64,000 bases of DNA from Steromphala cineraria (GCA_916613615.1 OU744737.1:764001-828000), one strand, 5' to 3'; shown: positions 30,413 through 42,521, numbered from the stretch's first letter. The notes: generated from the letters alone by a model not told the origin. Numbers and translations are program-made.

Positions 30413-33400
30413 ACATTATGAGTGAAAGATGAAAAATCGTTTTTACGGTCACCAAACCTTAAATTAACAGACAGACAACATTTCAGCTCTCTAGACCTTT
30501 TGGACCTGGAGTGAAAGATGAAAAAAAAGTTCTTAAGGTTTTTGACTGTTGTGACCTCATTTGGGGTCAAGGGGTCACTAAACCTACAATTTAGATTTAT
30601 CATTGGCCAAGGAATCTACAGACAACATTTCAACTCTCTAGGCCTTTCTCACCTGGAGTGAAAGATGAAAAAACATTTTTACGGTTTTTGACCAGTGTAA
30701 CCCCATTTGGGGTCAAGGGGTCACCAAACCTAAAACTTAGTCTCCTCGTTGTCCAAGGAGTCCACACACAACATTTCAGCTCTCTAGACCTTTTGGACCT
30801 TGAGAGAAAGATGAAAACACGTTTTTAGGGTTTTTGATTCCTGTGACCTCATTTGGGGTCAAGGGGTCACCAAACCTACAATTTTGATTCATCATTGGCC
30901 AAGGAGTCTACAGACAACATTTCAACTCTCTAGGCCTTTCTCACCTGGAGTGAAAGATGAAAAAACATTTTTACGGTTTTTGACCATTGTAACCCCATTT
31001 GGGGTCAAGGGGTCACCAAACCTAAAACTTAGTCTCCTCGTTGTCCAAGGAGTCCACACACAACATTTCAGCTCTCTAGACCTTTTGGACCTGGAGAGAA
31101 AGATGACAATACGATTTTAAGGTTTTTGACCCCTGTGACCTCATTTGGAGTCAAGGGGTCACCAAACCTACAATATAAAACCTCATTGGCCAAGGAGTTT
31201 TAAAACATCTTTTCAGCTCTCTAGACCTTTTGGACCTGGAGTGAAAGATGAAAAAAAGTTTTTACAGTTTTTGATCCCTGTGACCTCATTTGGGGTCAAG
31301 GGATCACAAAACCTTCAATTTTGATTCATCATTGGCCAAGGAGTCTACAGACAACTTTTCAGCTCTTTAGACCTTTTGGACCTGGAGAGAAAGATCAAAA
31401 TACGATTTTTAAGGTTTTGACCCCTGTGACCTCATTTGGGGTCAAGGGGTCACCAAACCTACAATATAAATACCTCATTGGCCAAGGAGCTTTAAAACAT
31501 CTTTTCAGCTCTCCAGACCTTTTGGATCTTGAGTGAAAGATGAAAAAACGTTTTTAAGGTTTTGACCCCTGTGACCTCATTTGGGGTCAAGGGGTCACCA
31601 AACCTACAATATAAATACCTCATTGGCCAAGGAGTTTTAAAACATCTTTTCAGCTCTCTAGATCTTTTGGACCTTGAGAGAAAGATGAAAATACGATTGT
31701 TAAGGTTTTGACCACTGTGACCTCATTTAGGGTCAAGGGGTCACCAAACCTATAATTTAGATGCATCATTGGCCAAGGAGTCTACAGACAACTTTTCAGC
31801 TCTCTAGACCTTTTGGACCTGGAGAGAAAGATGAAAATACGATTTTAAGGTTTTTGACCCCTGTGACCTCATTTGGAGTCAAATGGTCACCAAACCTACA
31901 ATAAAAATACCTCATTGGCCAAGGAGTTTTAAAACATCTTTTCAGCTATCAAGACCTTTTGGACCTGGAGTGAAAGATGAAAAAACGTTTTTACGGTTTT
32001 TGATCCCTGTGACCTCATTTGGAGTCAAAGGGTCACCAAACCTACAATATAAATACCTCATTGGCCAAGGAGTTTTAAAACATCTTTTCAGCTCTATAGA
32101 CCTTTTGGACCTGGAGTGAAAGATGAAAAAACGTTTTTACAGTTTTTATCCCTGTGACCTCATTTGTGGTCAAGGGGTCACCAAACCTACACTTTTGATT
32201 CATCATTGGCCAAGGAATCTACAGACAACGTTTCACCTCTCTAGACCTTTTGGACCTGGAGAGAAAGATGAAAATACGATTTTAAGGTTTTTGACCCCTG
32301 TGACCTCATTTGGAGTCAAAGGGTCACCAAACCTACAATATAAATACCTCATTGGCCAAGGAGTTTTAAAACATCTTTTCAGCTCTATAGACCTTTTGGA
32401 CCTGGAGTGAAAGATGAAAAAACGTTTTTACAGTTTTTATCCCTGTGACCTCATTTGTGGTCAAGGGGTCACCAAACCTACACTTTTGATTCATCATTGG
32501 CCAAGGAATCTACAGACAACGTTTCACCTCTCTAGACCTTTTGGACCTGGAGAGAAAGATGAAAATACGATTTTTAAGGTTTTGACCCCTGTGACCTCAT
32601 TTGGAGTCAAATGGTCACCAAACCTACAATAAAAATACCTCATTGGCCAAGGAGCTTTAAAACATCTTTTCAGCTCTCCAGACCTTTTGGATCTTGAGTG
32701 AAAGATGAAAAAACGTTTTTACAGTTTTTGATCCCTGTGACCTCATTTGGGGTCAAGGGGTCACCAAACTTACAATTTTGATTCATCATTGGCCAAGGAG
32801 TCTACAGACAACTTTTCAGCTCTCTAGACCTTTTGGACCTGGAGAGAATGATGAAAATACGATTTTAAGGATTTTGACCCCTGTGACCTCATTTGGAGTC
32901 AAAGGGTCACCAAACCTACAATATAAATACCTCATTGGCCAAGGAGTTTTAAAACATCTTTTCAGCTCTCTAGATCTTTTGGACCTTGAGAGAAAGATGA
33001 AAATACGATTGTTAAGGTTTTGACCACTGTGACCTCATTTAGGGTCAAGGGGTCACCAAACCTATAATTTAGATTCATCATTGGCCAAGGAGTCTACAGA
33101 CAACTTTTCAGCTCTCTAGACCTTTTGGACCTGGAGAGAAAGATGACAATACGATTTTAAGGTTTTTGACCACTGTGACCTCATTTGGAGTCAAAGGGTC
33201 ACCAAACCTACAATATAAATACCTCATTGGCCAAGGAGTTTTAAAACAGCTTTTCAGCTCTCTAGACCTTTTGGACCTGGAGAGAAAGATGAAAAAACGT
33301 TTTTACAGTTTTTGATCCTTGTGACCTTATTTGGGGTCAAGGGGTCACCAAATCTACAATTTAGATTCATCATTGGTCAATGAGTCTACAGACAACTTTT

Positions 33401-34905
33401 CAGTCCTTTTGAAGTTTTGGACCTGGAGAGGAAGATGAAAATGCGATTTTTAAGGTTTTGATCCCTGTGACCTCATTTGTGGTCAAGGGGTCACCAAACC
33501 TACAATTTTGATTCATCTTTGGCCAAGGAGTCTACAGACAACTTTTCAGCTCTATAGACCTTTTGGACCTGGAGAGAAAGATGAAAATGCGATATTTAAG
33601 GTTTTGATCCCTGTGACCTCATTTGGGGTCAAGGGGTCACCAAACCTACAATTTTGATTCATCTTTGGCCAAGGAGTCTACAGACAACTTTTCAGCTCTA
33701 TAGACCTTTTGGACCTGGAGAGAAAGATGAAAATGCGATTTTTAAGGTTTTGACCCTTGTGACCTCATTTGGAGTCAAGAGGTCATCAAACCTACAATAT
33801 AAATACCTCATTGGCAAAGGAGTTTTAAAACATCTTTTCAGCTATCAAGACCTTTTGGACCTGGAGTGAAAGATGAAATTTTTTTTTACAGTTTTTGATC
33901 CCTGTGACCTCATTTGGGGCCAAGGGGTCACCAAACCTACAATTGAGATTCATCATTGGCCAAGGAGTCTACAGACAACTTTTCAGCTCTCTAGACCTTT
34001 TTGACCTGGAGAGAAAGATGACAATACGATTTTAAGGTTTTTGACCCCTGTGACCTCATTTGGAGTCAAAGGGTCACCAAACCTACAATATAAATACCTC
34101 ATTGGCCAAGGAGTTTTAAAACATCTTTTCAGCTCTCTAGACCTTTTGGACCTGGAGAGAAAGATGAAAAAACGTTTTTACAGTTTTTGATCCCTGTGAC
34201 CTCATTTGGGGTCAAGGGGTCACCAAACCTACAATTTATATTCACCATTGGCCAAGAAGTCTAGAGACAACTTTTCAGCCCTCTAGACCTTTTGGGCCTG
34301 GATCGAAAGATGAAAATACGATTTTTAAGGTTTTTGATCCCTGTGACCTCATTTGAGGTCAAGGGGTCACCAAACCTACAATATAAATACCTCATTGGCC
34401 AAGGAGTTTTAAAACATCTTTTCACCTATCTAGATCTTTTGGACCTGGAGTGAAAGATGAAAAAACGTTTTTTAAGGTTTTGACCCCTGTGACCTCATTT
34501 GGGGTCAAGGGGTCACCAAACCTACAATTTAGATTCATCATTGGCCAAGGAGTCTACAGACATCTTTTCAGCCCTCTAGACCTTTTAGACCTGGAGAGAA
34601 AGATGAAAATACGATTTTTAAGGTTTTGACCCCTGTGACCTCATTTAGGGTCAAGGGGTCACCAAACCTACAATTTAAATACCTCATTGGCGAAGGGGTT
34701 TTAAAACATCTTTTCAGCTCTTTAGACCTTTTGGACCTGGAGAGAAATATGAAAAAAGTTTTTACGGTTTTTGATCCCTGAGACCTCATTTGGGGTCAAG
34801 GGGTCACCAAACCTACACTTTAGAGTTCTATTTAGCAAAGGAGAACAGACAACTTTTCAGCCTCTCTAGACCTTTTGGACCTGAAGAGAAAGATGAAAAA
34901 ACGTT
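30413..34905. repeat. Second tandem array, ~146-bp unit, about 30 copies
   Basis: The satellite breaks off inside a monomer at about 30412 and a different unit begins. Its landmarks are GTGACCTCATTTGGGGTCA, AGGGGTCACCAAACC, CATTGGCCAAGGAGT and TAGACCTTTTGGACCTGG. Landmark spacing is 146-147 bp (30551, 30698, 30843, 30989). Two sub-classes alternate, one with GATTCATCATTGG plus TCTACAGACAAC and one with AAATACCTCATTGG plus TTTTAAAACATC, giving a rough dimer structure in places. Short open frames of 70-95 codons run through several units because frameshifts are rare, but they start and stop at repeat landmarks and are not supported as genes. The same unit family forms the core of the element at 62307-63684. 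Confidence 0.95.
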
Positions 34906-35010
34906 TTGATGTTAGGAAACTGAAAATTAATGGTTCCAAGTTAAAGACAATGTATTTTAACTAACTGGAGAAGTAATAATTCAAATACATAGAAGTAAAG
35001 TTTACCCATG
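34902..35010 (+). mobile_element. Truncated copy of the TTAA-flanked MITE
   Basis: From about 34902 the 146-bp array gives way to sequence matching the interior of the MITE at 40394-40735: GAAAATTAATGGTTCCAA, then AAAGACAAT and AGTAATAATTCAA. The first bases after the junction (ACGTTTT) occur both in the array unit and in the MITE end, so the join may lie in microhomology. The right half of the MITE is missing. Confidence 0.6.
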
Positions 35011-35987
35011 GAAATGTGTGGACACAAGTCTTACTTGTCATATTGACACATCTTTGAGCCGTACAAATGGTAACCATCCTAAAGAGCTCAACAATCGCAA
35101 TTAAATTGTGTTATTGCATGCCAATTCTGACGTTATAACTTCGAATAAAATTGCCATGTTTCGATGTTTAGTGACCAATAGCTATCAACTTATCAGTCGA
35201 TGAGCCCTGATTAGATCTGTCCAAGTTCATAAAGTGCATGAGAACATAACAACATGCCGACCTTTGATGTTTCCTATCTCTGACGTCACTAAGAGACAAC
35301 GTTGGCGGTGGTCTAACGTCACAGATATCGGCTCTCATGCAGTAAAAAAACAATTTTTTTTGTGTGTTTTAGGGTTGTCAGCAATCCACACAACCTTTCT
35401 GTATAGCCGGATCAAGTTACCATTAGAAATGAAGGAACACTACCGATTCTTGTGAAAAGGGCTGTTTTTGATCAAGTTTGTCAATTTTCAGAGGAGATTT
35501 GCGATATTTTTGCTATACTGTTTACTGCGTTTTAGGTGATTAACATTCATAATGGACAGTTATTAAACTTATTCGTCACGTGATTAAGTTCCAGCAGAAA
35601 CGTTCTGCAAAAATGTATGAATATTGCTCAATTAAAAATGTTAAACTTGAAAGTTCGGGTTTCAACTATGTCATTGCCAACTTAAATGAAAATGTAAATA
35701 TGAGATCGTTTTCGAAATTTCAGTTTTAAAATTGCAAAGTTTCTTTTGGAATTCAGTTTAGAACAATATTGCGCCATGCTAGTTTTTGAGGAAAGTAACC
35801 ATAATGTACATTATCATTAACAAATCTATGTAAATCATATTTTCTCGTTGTGCTTAAAAGACAAGCACATATGCTTCCTGAATTATTACGTGACTTACTG
35901 ACAGAAATGAACGAAATAATAACTTTGTTGATGAGGGATATTGATTATTTACACAGCCGCCCAAGAACATTAATCTGTAATTATCAA
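35011..35987. other. No recognisable gene
   Basis: Unique AT-rich sequence. Overlapping 61-73 codon frames on both strands at 35168-35455 include a TGACGTCA palindrome, but I recognise no domain, and neither frame has convincing splice or promoter context. Confidence 0.4.
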
Positions 35988-36529
35988 TCAATCTGCCATT
36001 GCCCAGAAACCCAAATTGCTATTGCAGAAACTGTAGAAATTCTTTAGTTGAACCTTTGAACACAACGTGAAAAAAACCCTTTTAGTTGATTCAATTGAAT
36101 CAATATCTTTACCATGTAATTCAGGCAAAATTTCACACCCGTGAAAACTATTTGGTAGTATGATTAGCTTCCATTTACTGCCTAATGTAAGTGGATGTAG
36201 ATCTTTTGTATTCAAGCCAAGTGTTCTTAATGAATTCACAGTTTGTCTAGCCTTTTGACAACCAGTGGATGTTCTCTCTCTGCTTGACATGTCTGAAGAG
36301 ATAAGGATACCGCTATATTTTATAGATTCGGTATTGATATCAAGACAGGGTTGTCTCCCTTTACAAAAGATAATCAAAATGCTCTTGGAGGCATTGTTAG
36401 TTAAACGCCATTGTGAAGCATAATTAGAAACAATATTGAGAGAATCTTGACGAGCATATGGTGTGGTACAAAGGTACAAAGCGTAGTGTTATCAGGTAGT
36501 AAACCACTGTATGGGAGACGCGTCACTTC
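35988..36529 (-). pseudogene. LINE (CR1/L2-like) reverse transcriptase relic
   Basis: This is a decayed fragment of a non-LTR retrotransposon reverse transcriptase, from the palm catalytic box towards the thumb. Reading leftward, 36529 to about 36482 encodes a GLL-PDN-TTL block that sits where families of this kind have GLL-YADD-TTL, so the catalytic Y and one D are lost. After a frameshift, an open frame of about 160 codons ends at 35988. It contains the features that usually follow the catalytic box: a SNYASQWRL segment, N-x-SKS, a GxxxSSD region and KARQTVNSLRTLG. The expected C-terminal part is missing on this strand. A retrotransposon relic is likely; the clade (CR1, L2 or relative) is a judgement from motif style. 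Confidence 0.82.
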
Positions 36530-37664
36530 CAAATGTTTTTAACCGATAAATAAGGTAGTGCGCCGTTAACCTGCTTGGTTGACCTTTACAGGAGATAATG
36601 TGATAATATGTCAAACTGATGATGTTGATGATTATTAAATTAGAGTCAATCTCTTCTCGACTGATTCGAGATTCTTTTATAATTACTATACTCCATCAAG
36701 AGTTAAGAGCTATTTAAAAAGATTTAACCATTATTTTCATTTCTTTTGTAGTCGTGGTATAAAAACGACAATAAAACACATTGGAAAGGAATATTTGAAT
36801 TTAGAAAATATAATATAAAAGATAAATCTCTTTTCTATCAAATTAACACAGGTTTGAAAATCAAAAGTAGCATGTAAATTTGCAATGACATTTAATGTCA
36901 GAAGTGAAAGTCAGTGGTAACGCTTTTTAGATTCTCGGCTGTGGCTTTTAACCATGATTCAAAGTGATTGTTACAGTTTTTAACCCTTAGTTGTAGTCTG
37001 CTGGAAGGAAATGCTACATTGAGTTTACATAAATGTTGTTTATACTCAGTGCGACTATTTATTACCGTCTTTGTTTCATGTAGTTTTGGTTATGTAAAAA
37101 TGTAATCATTCTTTTAACAATACCTTATAGATATTTCAAAAAGTTTTATATATTTTCTATAAAATGAAAGAAATAGAAGGTCAAAGGTTGGCGCATTATG
37201 TAAACTAACAATAGTGCAAAATAAATGCAATGATAATCAGTTATGTAAGTCAATCATATGACTTCATATACAAGATGAAAACCTGCTTGAGTGATTGAGT
37301 GAAAGTTGAAGAAATATTTCTGTTACAAAGTTTTGTGAAAACATGTGAAGTTTCCTTAATATGTTGTAAATGAATGTTAAATGTTTTTTTTTTTTCAGAA
37401 GTTTACAATGGTAAATCTGAATGGCTCTCTATTTGTTATTTAACTGTAAGTCCAACTTTATCGTTATGCTGTACAAATGCAGCCATGATGAACTGCAAAA
37501 TGTTTTTAATGTGAATGTTAGGAAGATGTTTGGAAATGTTGGCAAATATTGCACTTGAGGGCTTTAGATGGAACCTAGAATTTTAGAATTAAATATCTTC
37601 AGTTTAAAATGGGGCGTTTTGTTGTAATACGCAGTCAAAGTATATTTGACCGGTTCATTAATAC
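36530..37664. other. No recognisable gene
   Basis: AT-rich sequence with no open frame of note. I saw no clear further reverse-transcriptase homology upstream of the relic. A pyrimidine run followed by CAG near 37388-37399 looks like a splice acceptor, but no coding exon follows it. Confidence 0.4.
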
Positions 37665-37751
37665 TATGCATGTGAGAAGTTAACAATTTTGAATAACCGG
37701 GTGTTGTTATACGGTAGTCCAGCTAGATCAAATGTTTGCTCTGAATTGGTG
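37665..37751. repeat. 87-bp direct repeat, left copy
   Basis: Matches 38199-38285 over 87 bp with one visible mismatch (TTTTGAATAACC against TTTTGCATAACC). The two copies exactly bracket the LINE fragment at 37752-38198, as an unusually long target-site duplication would. Confidence 0.9.
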
Positions 37752-38198
37752 CCTGGAGACCTGGAGCGGCTTGTGGACAGTGTGAGCTGTGTGATCAAGT
37801 ACACAGTGATCTACTTATCCATAGGGTATGCCACTGCACCTCCCTGCTGGACCCTCGAGAAGAGTTATGGTGCAACATCATATGTGTGTCTCCTGTAGAG
37901 TGTAGTGTTATATTACATGCAAAAGCAGACTATGATCTCACAACCAGCTTGCTATCATGTAAGCCTCCCATAGAGATGGACCCCGAGTCAATCCTGGACT
38001 ATGCCAAAGTGACAGTGAGAGGACTATATGCCCTGAATGCTCCTCCTCAGAAACAGAGACTCTAACATCGGTACTTTCGCATTTCTCGCAATTCAAAAAC
38101 TGTCGCATTTATCGCATTCCATCATTCTCTGTTTTCATAATTTAATGTAACTCCTACAGTATTACTCTACTCTCTCCAAGAGGAATAAAAGTTATATA
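37752..38198 (+). mobile_element. 5'-truncated LINE insertion (3' end)
   Basis: This 447-bp insert lies between 87-bp direct repeats. It holds the last ~104 codons of a LINE second open frame (frame from 37751, stop 38063-38065), a ~120-bp 3' untranslated region, an AATAAA at 38184-38189 and a short TATATA tail at the right repeat. The protein part has a C-x2-C-x9-H-x4-C motif (residues 11, 14, 24 and 29 of the fragment) followed by an REELW segment, as at the C-terminus of CR1/L2-type reverse transcriptase proteins. The frame is uninterrupted and the flanking repeats are almost identical, so the insertion looks young. It is dead on arrival because nearly all of the element is missing. Confidence 0.75.
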
Positions 38199-38285
38199 TA
38201 TGCATGTGAGAAGTTAACAATTTTGCATAACCGGGTGTTGTTATACGGTAGTCCAGCTAGATCAAATGTTTGCTCTGAATTGGTG
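38199..38285. repeat. 87-bp direct repeat, right copy
   Basis: Right partner of 37665-37751, beginning at once after the insert's TATATA tail and ending at GAATTGGTG. After it the two flanks diverge. Confidence 0.9.
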
Positions 38286-39745
38286 TCTGACAAGTTGTGA
38301 TTAACAATCATTTGAACATATTTTTTAAACGTTTTGATTGTAAAAAAACTGTACATCTTCATTTGTGGCAGCGGTTTGATAAACTAGAACGAAACAAACT
38401 AAAACCTTGTGAGAAAAAGACAGACTGGAACGCGCCAGCTAAAAAAGCTCTATGAAATTCTTCTTCATTGTCATATGTCAGTAAGTTTTAAAAAACCTCA
38501 GAATAGGTCACAATATAATCAGCATTTTCATTTTAGGTGATTTGGGGATCAAGTGTGCCTTCTTCACACGCTATATCTCCAGAACATGTGGTACTTCAAT
38601 TTTCTTTCAATATCCAGATATATGTATGTGATGTATTTTACTGTTAGTATTACATGTATATAACAGTGTGTGAGAACAAGTGTTCTCGACGTTTCGAATA
38701 CATGCATAGTTTATTGCCACAACAGTCAAACGTACATTTAACATGTAAAAGAAGTGCGGAATTTGATACCAGAAGATTCACCGCTGGTATGTTAGAACAG
38801 ACTAGTAACAGAGTTGTTGATCGACATTAAAGTAATATTTATACAAAAGATAAAAAGAAATTACTGAACATGTGTATGTCGATGTTCGGACTGTTTGTTG
38901 TTTGTATAGTTAATCAAGTAAATGCCAATTGGGGATTAATGAAACACATAGATATCAAATAAAAGTTACTAGGTATAATTTAGGCTGTGGCATACATTTA
39001 TTATCAAGTTATGTGAAAGTGAATATCGATTTGACACTTGACCAGCAGGCTTTCATACAGTGATTATATGACTGTCGCTAGAGGAATGACTTGATCAAAC
39101 TTTACAAACAATAATTTCGTTTCAGTGTTTCCCCTTGTAGTGAACAACTGGATATCTTACTGTGTTGATAAAGATTACAATCATTGCATTGATGTCATTT
39201 CTTTCCGTGCATGTTTCCTAGTGCTGATGAATACTAAAAATATGAATATTTGGACTTGCATTTCTCCCATTATTGTTATTTGTGATATGACGACAGATCA
39301 TCTTGTCATTTCATGCCTTCTTTCTTTGAAACGGAGTCCAGATTGGGAGGTTATAGAGATTTCAAATTCGTATTTACTACAGTGAGTGTTTGAGGCAAGT
39401 ATCATTTGTTGCCACAAGAACATCTTAAAACTGACATTTCTTTGTTAATGGCACATTAGGGACTTTAACAACTAACCATTAACTTTGAATTGGTACTTTC
39501 TAAAACTGGTTCAACAAATTCTTGCATAAAATCTTACTTTGGCGATATTCGGTGCATGTAAAGTGTCATTTACTATAAAAAAACATTTGCTTTAATGTGC
39601 TTAAAAGCGCAACCAATGGGATAAAAACAGTAGCACAGCGAAATAAGAGGGTACATCAAGACCATACACGCGAATACCACTATTGACCAATGTATGTTCA
39701 GTTAAAAGATTGTTGATGAATATTAAGAAGAAGAATGACGCTAAT
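38286..39745. other. No recognisable gene
   Basis: AT-rich unique sequence. The longest frame (86 codons at 39125-39385, plus strand) has no recognisable domain and no promoter or splice context. Confidence 0.4.
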
Positions 39746-40095
39746 AATAATGGATAACTTTTATATAGCGCTAAATCTCCGCATTGCAGACTCAGAGCGC
39801 TCTATGCTCCATGACGCTGGTCTAACCCAAGCTGACGTATATGTCGCTAGAAGGTCACCACCAACACAACTCTTTACCAGGTACCCATTTCCTGCTGGGT
39901 GAACAGAGGCACATTTTGAATAAAGCCACTTTCCCAGGTTGACACCACAAGTCTGTCAACTTGTGTGTCAGTGTGGGGCAGGGGATCAACCCTTCAAACT
40001 CTCAGTTTATTCAGCAGTGACCGACTAACCCACTCTTGCAGCGAGGCGCGCCCGTTGTTGCTGAACTATACTGATAGAGGTCGACTGACCATTGC
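39746..40095 (+). repeat. Interspersed repeat with TTTATATAGCGC head
   Basis: The block begins with ATAATAATGGATAACTTTTATATAGCGC and has AGAGCGCTCTATGCTCC, then TACCAGGTACCCATTTCC with a GGGTGAACAGAGGCACA stretch, and ends in a run resembling GGGATCAAC-CC to CTAACCCACTCTTGCAGCGAGGC. This layout matches a dispersed repeat common in invertebrate genomes, from memory. The 73-codon frame at 39965-40186 lies mostly in it and is not a gene. Confidence 0.6.
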
Positions 40096-40393
40096 ACAGG
40101 ACCACGTGCCACCAATAGTCTCTGCCTTGCTGCTCACGACAGTCTGTTTTTCTTTCCAATGGTCATCTTTCACAAAAGTAGTCTGACCAGTGGCCCGGTA
40201 GACATTTAACTCACATTTCACTCATGTTTCATCAACAGGCTAGATAATATATAGGTACATGAGATGTATACTGATTGACTATGATTGAATAGTGAAAGTT
40301 TATAAAAGTGCCATACTACTGACTCTAAATTCTATGCCCCATCATTTTCATATTAGTTATAATTCAATGGCTACTTACGCGTTCTGAGCTCAT

Positions 40394-40735
40394 TTTAAAG
40401 GAACAGTAGCACGTTTTTAGGGGGAATATAAGGTGATGTCAGGAAAATGAAAATTAATGGTTCCAATTGAAAGACAATCTATTACAACTAAACGAACCAG
40501 TAATAATTCAATTATATAACATAAAGTTTAGCCTTGAGATTCCTTTTACTTACACAAAATGTATGAAAGGTCTTCACATAAAAGGGCTGCCAATGGATTC
40601 AATGTGAATATTCATACTTTGTCCTCTGACTGATTTTTGACACTGTATATATACTACATTTAGCATTACCTTACAATTATCAGTGAAATACTTAAAATAT
40701 AAAATTATCAAAAAACGTGCTACTGCCCCTTTAAA
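40394..40735. mobile_element. TTAA-flanked MITE, full-length copy
   Basis: A 342-bp non-coding element. Its ends form a 25-bp inverted repeat: 40394-40418 against the reverse complement of 40711-40735, 23 of 25 matching, with core CAGTAGCACGTTTTT. TTAA lies at both borders (40395-40398 and 40731-40734), which fits the target preference of piggyBac-type transposases, so mobilisation by such an enzyme is an inference. Related copies lie at 52977-53264 and, truncated, at 34902-35010. Confidence 0.8.
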
Positions 40736-42418
40736 AAAGTCTGTGATGAATAAAAAACACTTTTCTGAATAATACGTTTTTAGTAAAAGATGTATTGCTC
40801 AATGTAATGCGTCATGTATTTTTTTCTTATAAATAAACTTGAAACATTTGTGTACACTTTATAAACGTCAAAGTCGCCTACTCAAATGATAGGAATTAAT
40901 ATGAATGATGAGAGTTTATTAGGAAAAAAATGCACATAACTACTCTGCTTTGATGTCACATCATGAAGGTACACATTGACATTTTTCTCCTTGTCTTTTA
41001 CCTAATTCCATGCACAATTATCGTGCAATCTTAGCAAATTAAAAGCTCTGTGCATGAACTTATCATATGCTAGAATATCAGCTTTAAAAAACATATAAAA
41101 ATATGCATATAAGTAGGGATAAGTATTGATCGAAAATTATGACTCACTAGGAGAGTGGGCTAGTAACTTGCTAACTTTGGATCCTGGACTAAACTTGACC
41201 CCTGGGGTTATTCATTAGTTTCTCAGCTGATCAGTTAGGGACAATCCAGCGATAATCAGTGTATATTGTAACAAATGATGTTAAAAATGATACTGTCAAT
41301 CTTGGTCATTGTTTGCAATAGTTATTAGAAAACACTCTCACATCACTATTTTGAACGACATATAGGACTTATGTTCTATAAGGAATATTAAATGCTCTTT
41401 TAGAGGTACCTCTTGCATTACAATGAAAGGAAATGTAAGTAGGACACCGACGTTTGCTGCATAAACGATAATGATATGCATGAGTATATCAGAGCAAATA
41501 ACAAGGTACCAAGGTAGTGCGGGAAGAGTGTAAGTAGAAATCTTTGTGAACACTTGAGTGTGTTTAGTATACGAAAATACATGATTGAGTACCAGCTGAT
41601 TTCTGTTACCCTTTATGTTGTGAAATAGCAGAGACTCGAGTGCTACTACCCTTGAAAACTTCATTCCCCAGAAGATGAAATAAGAGCCATTGTCAGTGTC
41701 ATATGTTTAAACTCACACATTACAAAGGAAGCCAACTTCTAACTGCCATATAGCTTTTCTGCTACTTTGTGATAAACTCCAGTACTCCAGCACCAGTTAA
41801 AACGAATTATTTTCTAGGTAAATAATTAAATAAGGGTCTTGATTTTTTTCATACATTGACTATCTAATGATTAACATTAAGGAACCAGTCCATGAGTTGT
41901 TTTGGGTCACATATGACAAACTGTTCAAATAAGTTGTGTATTGTGATCAAAAACTGGACAATACGGCAGTCTATCAGTCAAATGAAATATTTGGAAACTT
42001 ATCAATAGTATTCAGAAAGACAGTTACAAGTTAATAATGTTCGAAAGGCCATATAACTATTATCTATGTAAGTTGGAGGTGTGATTATTTCATTTAATGA
42101 CCATAATTGAATATTTTACGATTTTCATTTGAAAGAAGCATTGAATGTATTTGGGCTATTATTAGATGGATGAGTGCGATTTTTGGGTGCAGATAATTGA
42201 TTAATGGAAGCAAACTCTTCATGATGAAAATCGTGGAGTGACTTTTAAGCATATTCACAATTGTTTTCATATCAAATTATAAAAAGAAATACTCTTTATG
42301 AACAATCAATTCATTCCAACTATACACGTTAATTATTTAACTGTTGAAACGCATTCTTAAATTTAAATCATTGTCGATCAGTTATCTTGTTAAAGCTAGC
42401 CAACTTGTTTTTATTTAA
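40736..42418. other. No recognisable gene
   Basis: Unique AT-rich DNA. A 108-codon minus-strand frame at 41338-41664 has hydrophobic stretches but no recognisable domain and no supporting context. Confidence 0.4.
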
Positions 42419-42450
42419 GTGGTTTAGGGGGAAATGTAATATATATTTAA
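42419..42450 (+). repeat. Left part of a solo satellite monomer split by piggyBac
   Basis: GGTTTAGGGGGAAATG followed by TTAA corresponds to the TTAGGAGGAAAG...TTTTAAGAG start of the satellite monomers at 1-30412. The rest of this monomer resumes at 50606, on the far side of the transposon. TTAA at 42447-42450 is the target site. Confidence 0.65.
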
Positions 42451-42521
42451 CACTATACTGCTTATATACGCGATTCTATGCTTCTGCCCTTTACTGCTTT
42501 TCTACGCGATTCTACGCCTTT
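42451..42521 (+). repeat. piggyBac left terminal inverted repeat (71 bp)
   Basis: Pairs with the right end at 50499-50605. It has one copy of a 36-bp unit containing CTGCCCTTTACTGCTTTTC, where the right end has two. The outermost bases are CAC instead of the CCC seen on the right. Confidence 0.88.

Noticed and set aside
30884..33869. 70-95 codon frames in the 146-bp array
   Set aside because: They repeat the unit with identical peptides and begin and end at repeat landmarks; a non-coding tandem repeat explains them.
1..34905. CRISPR array
   Set aside because: The repeats are contiguous long monomers without short direct repeats and unique spacers, and the window is eukaryotic.
35988..38198. 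One LINE insertion with twin-primed inversion (minus-strand RT part plus plus-strand 3' end)
   Set aside because: The orientation would fit, but the 87-bp repeats bracket only the 3' fragment, 1.1 kb of unrelated DNA separates the two, and the RT part is much more decayed.
41338..41664. 108-codon minus-strand frame with hydrophobic stretches
   Set aside because: AT-rich DNA gives hydrophobic codons by chance; no domain, promoter or splice context.
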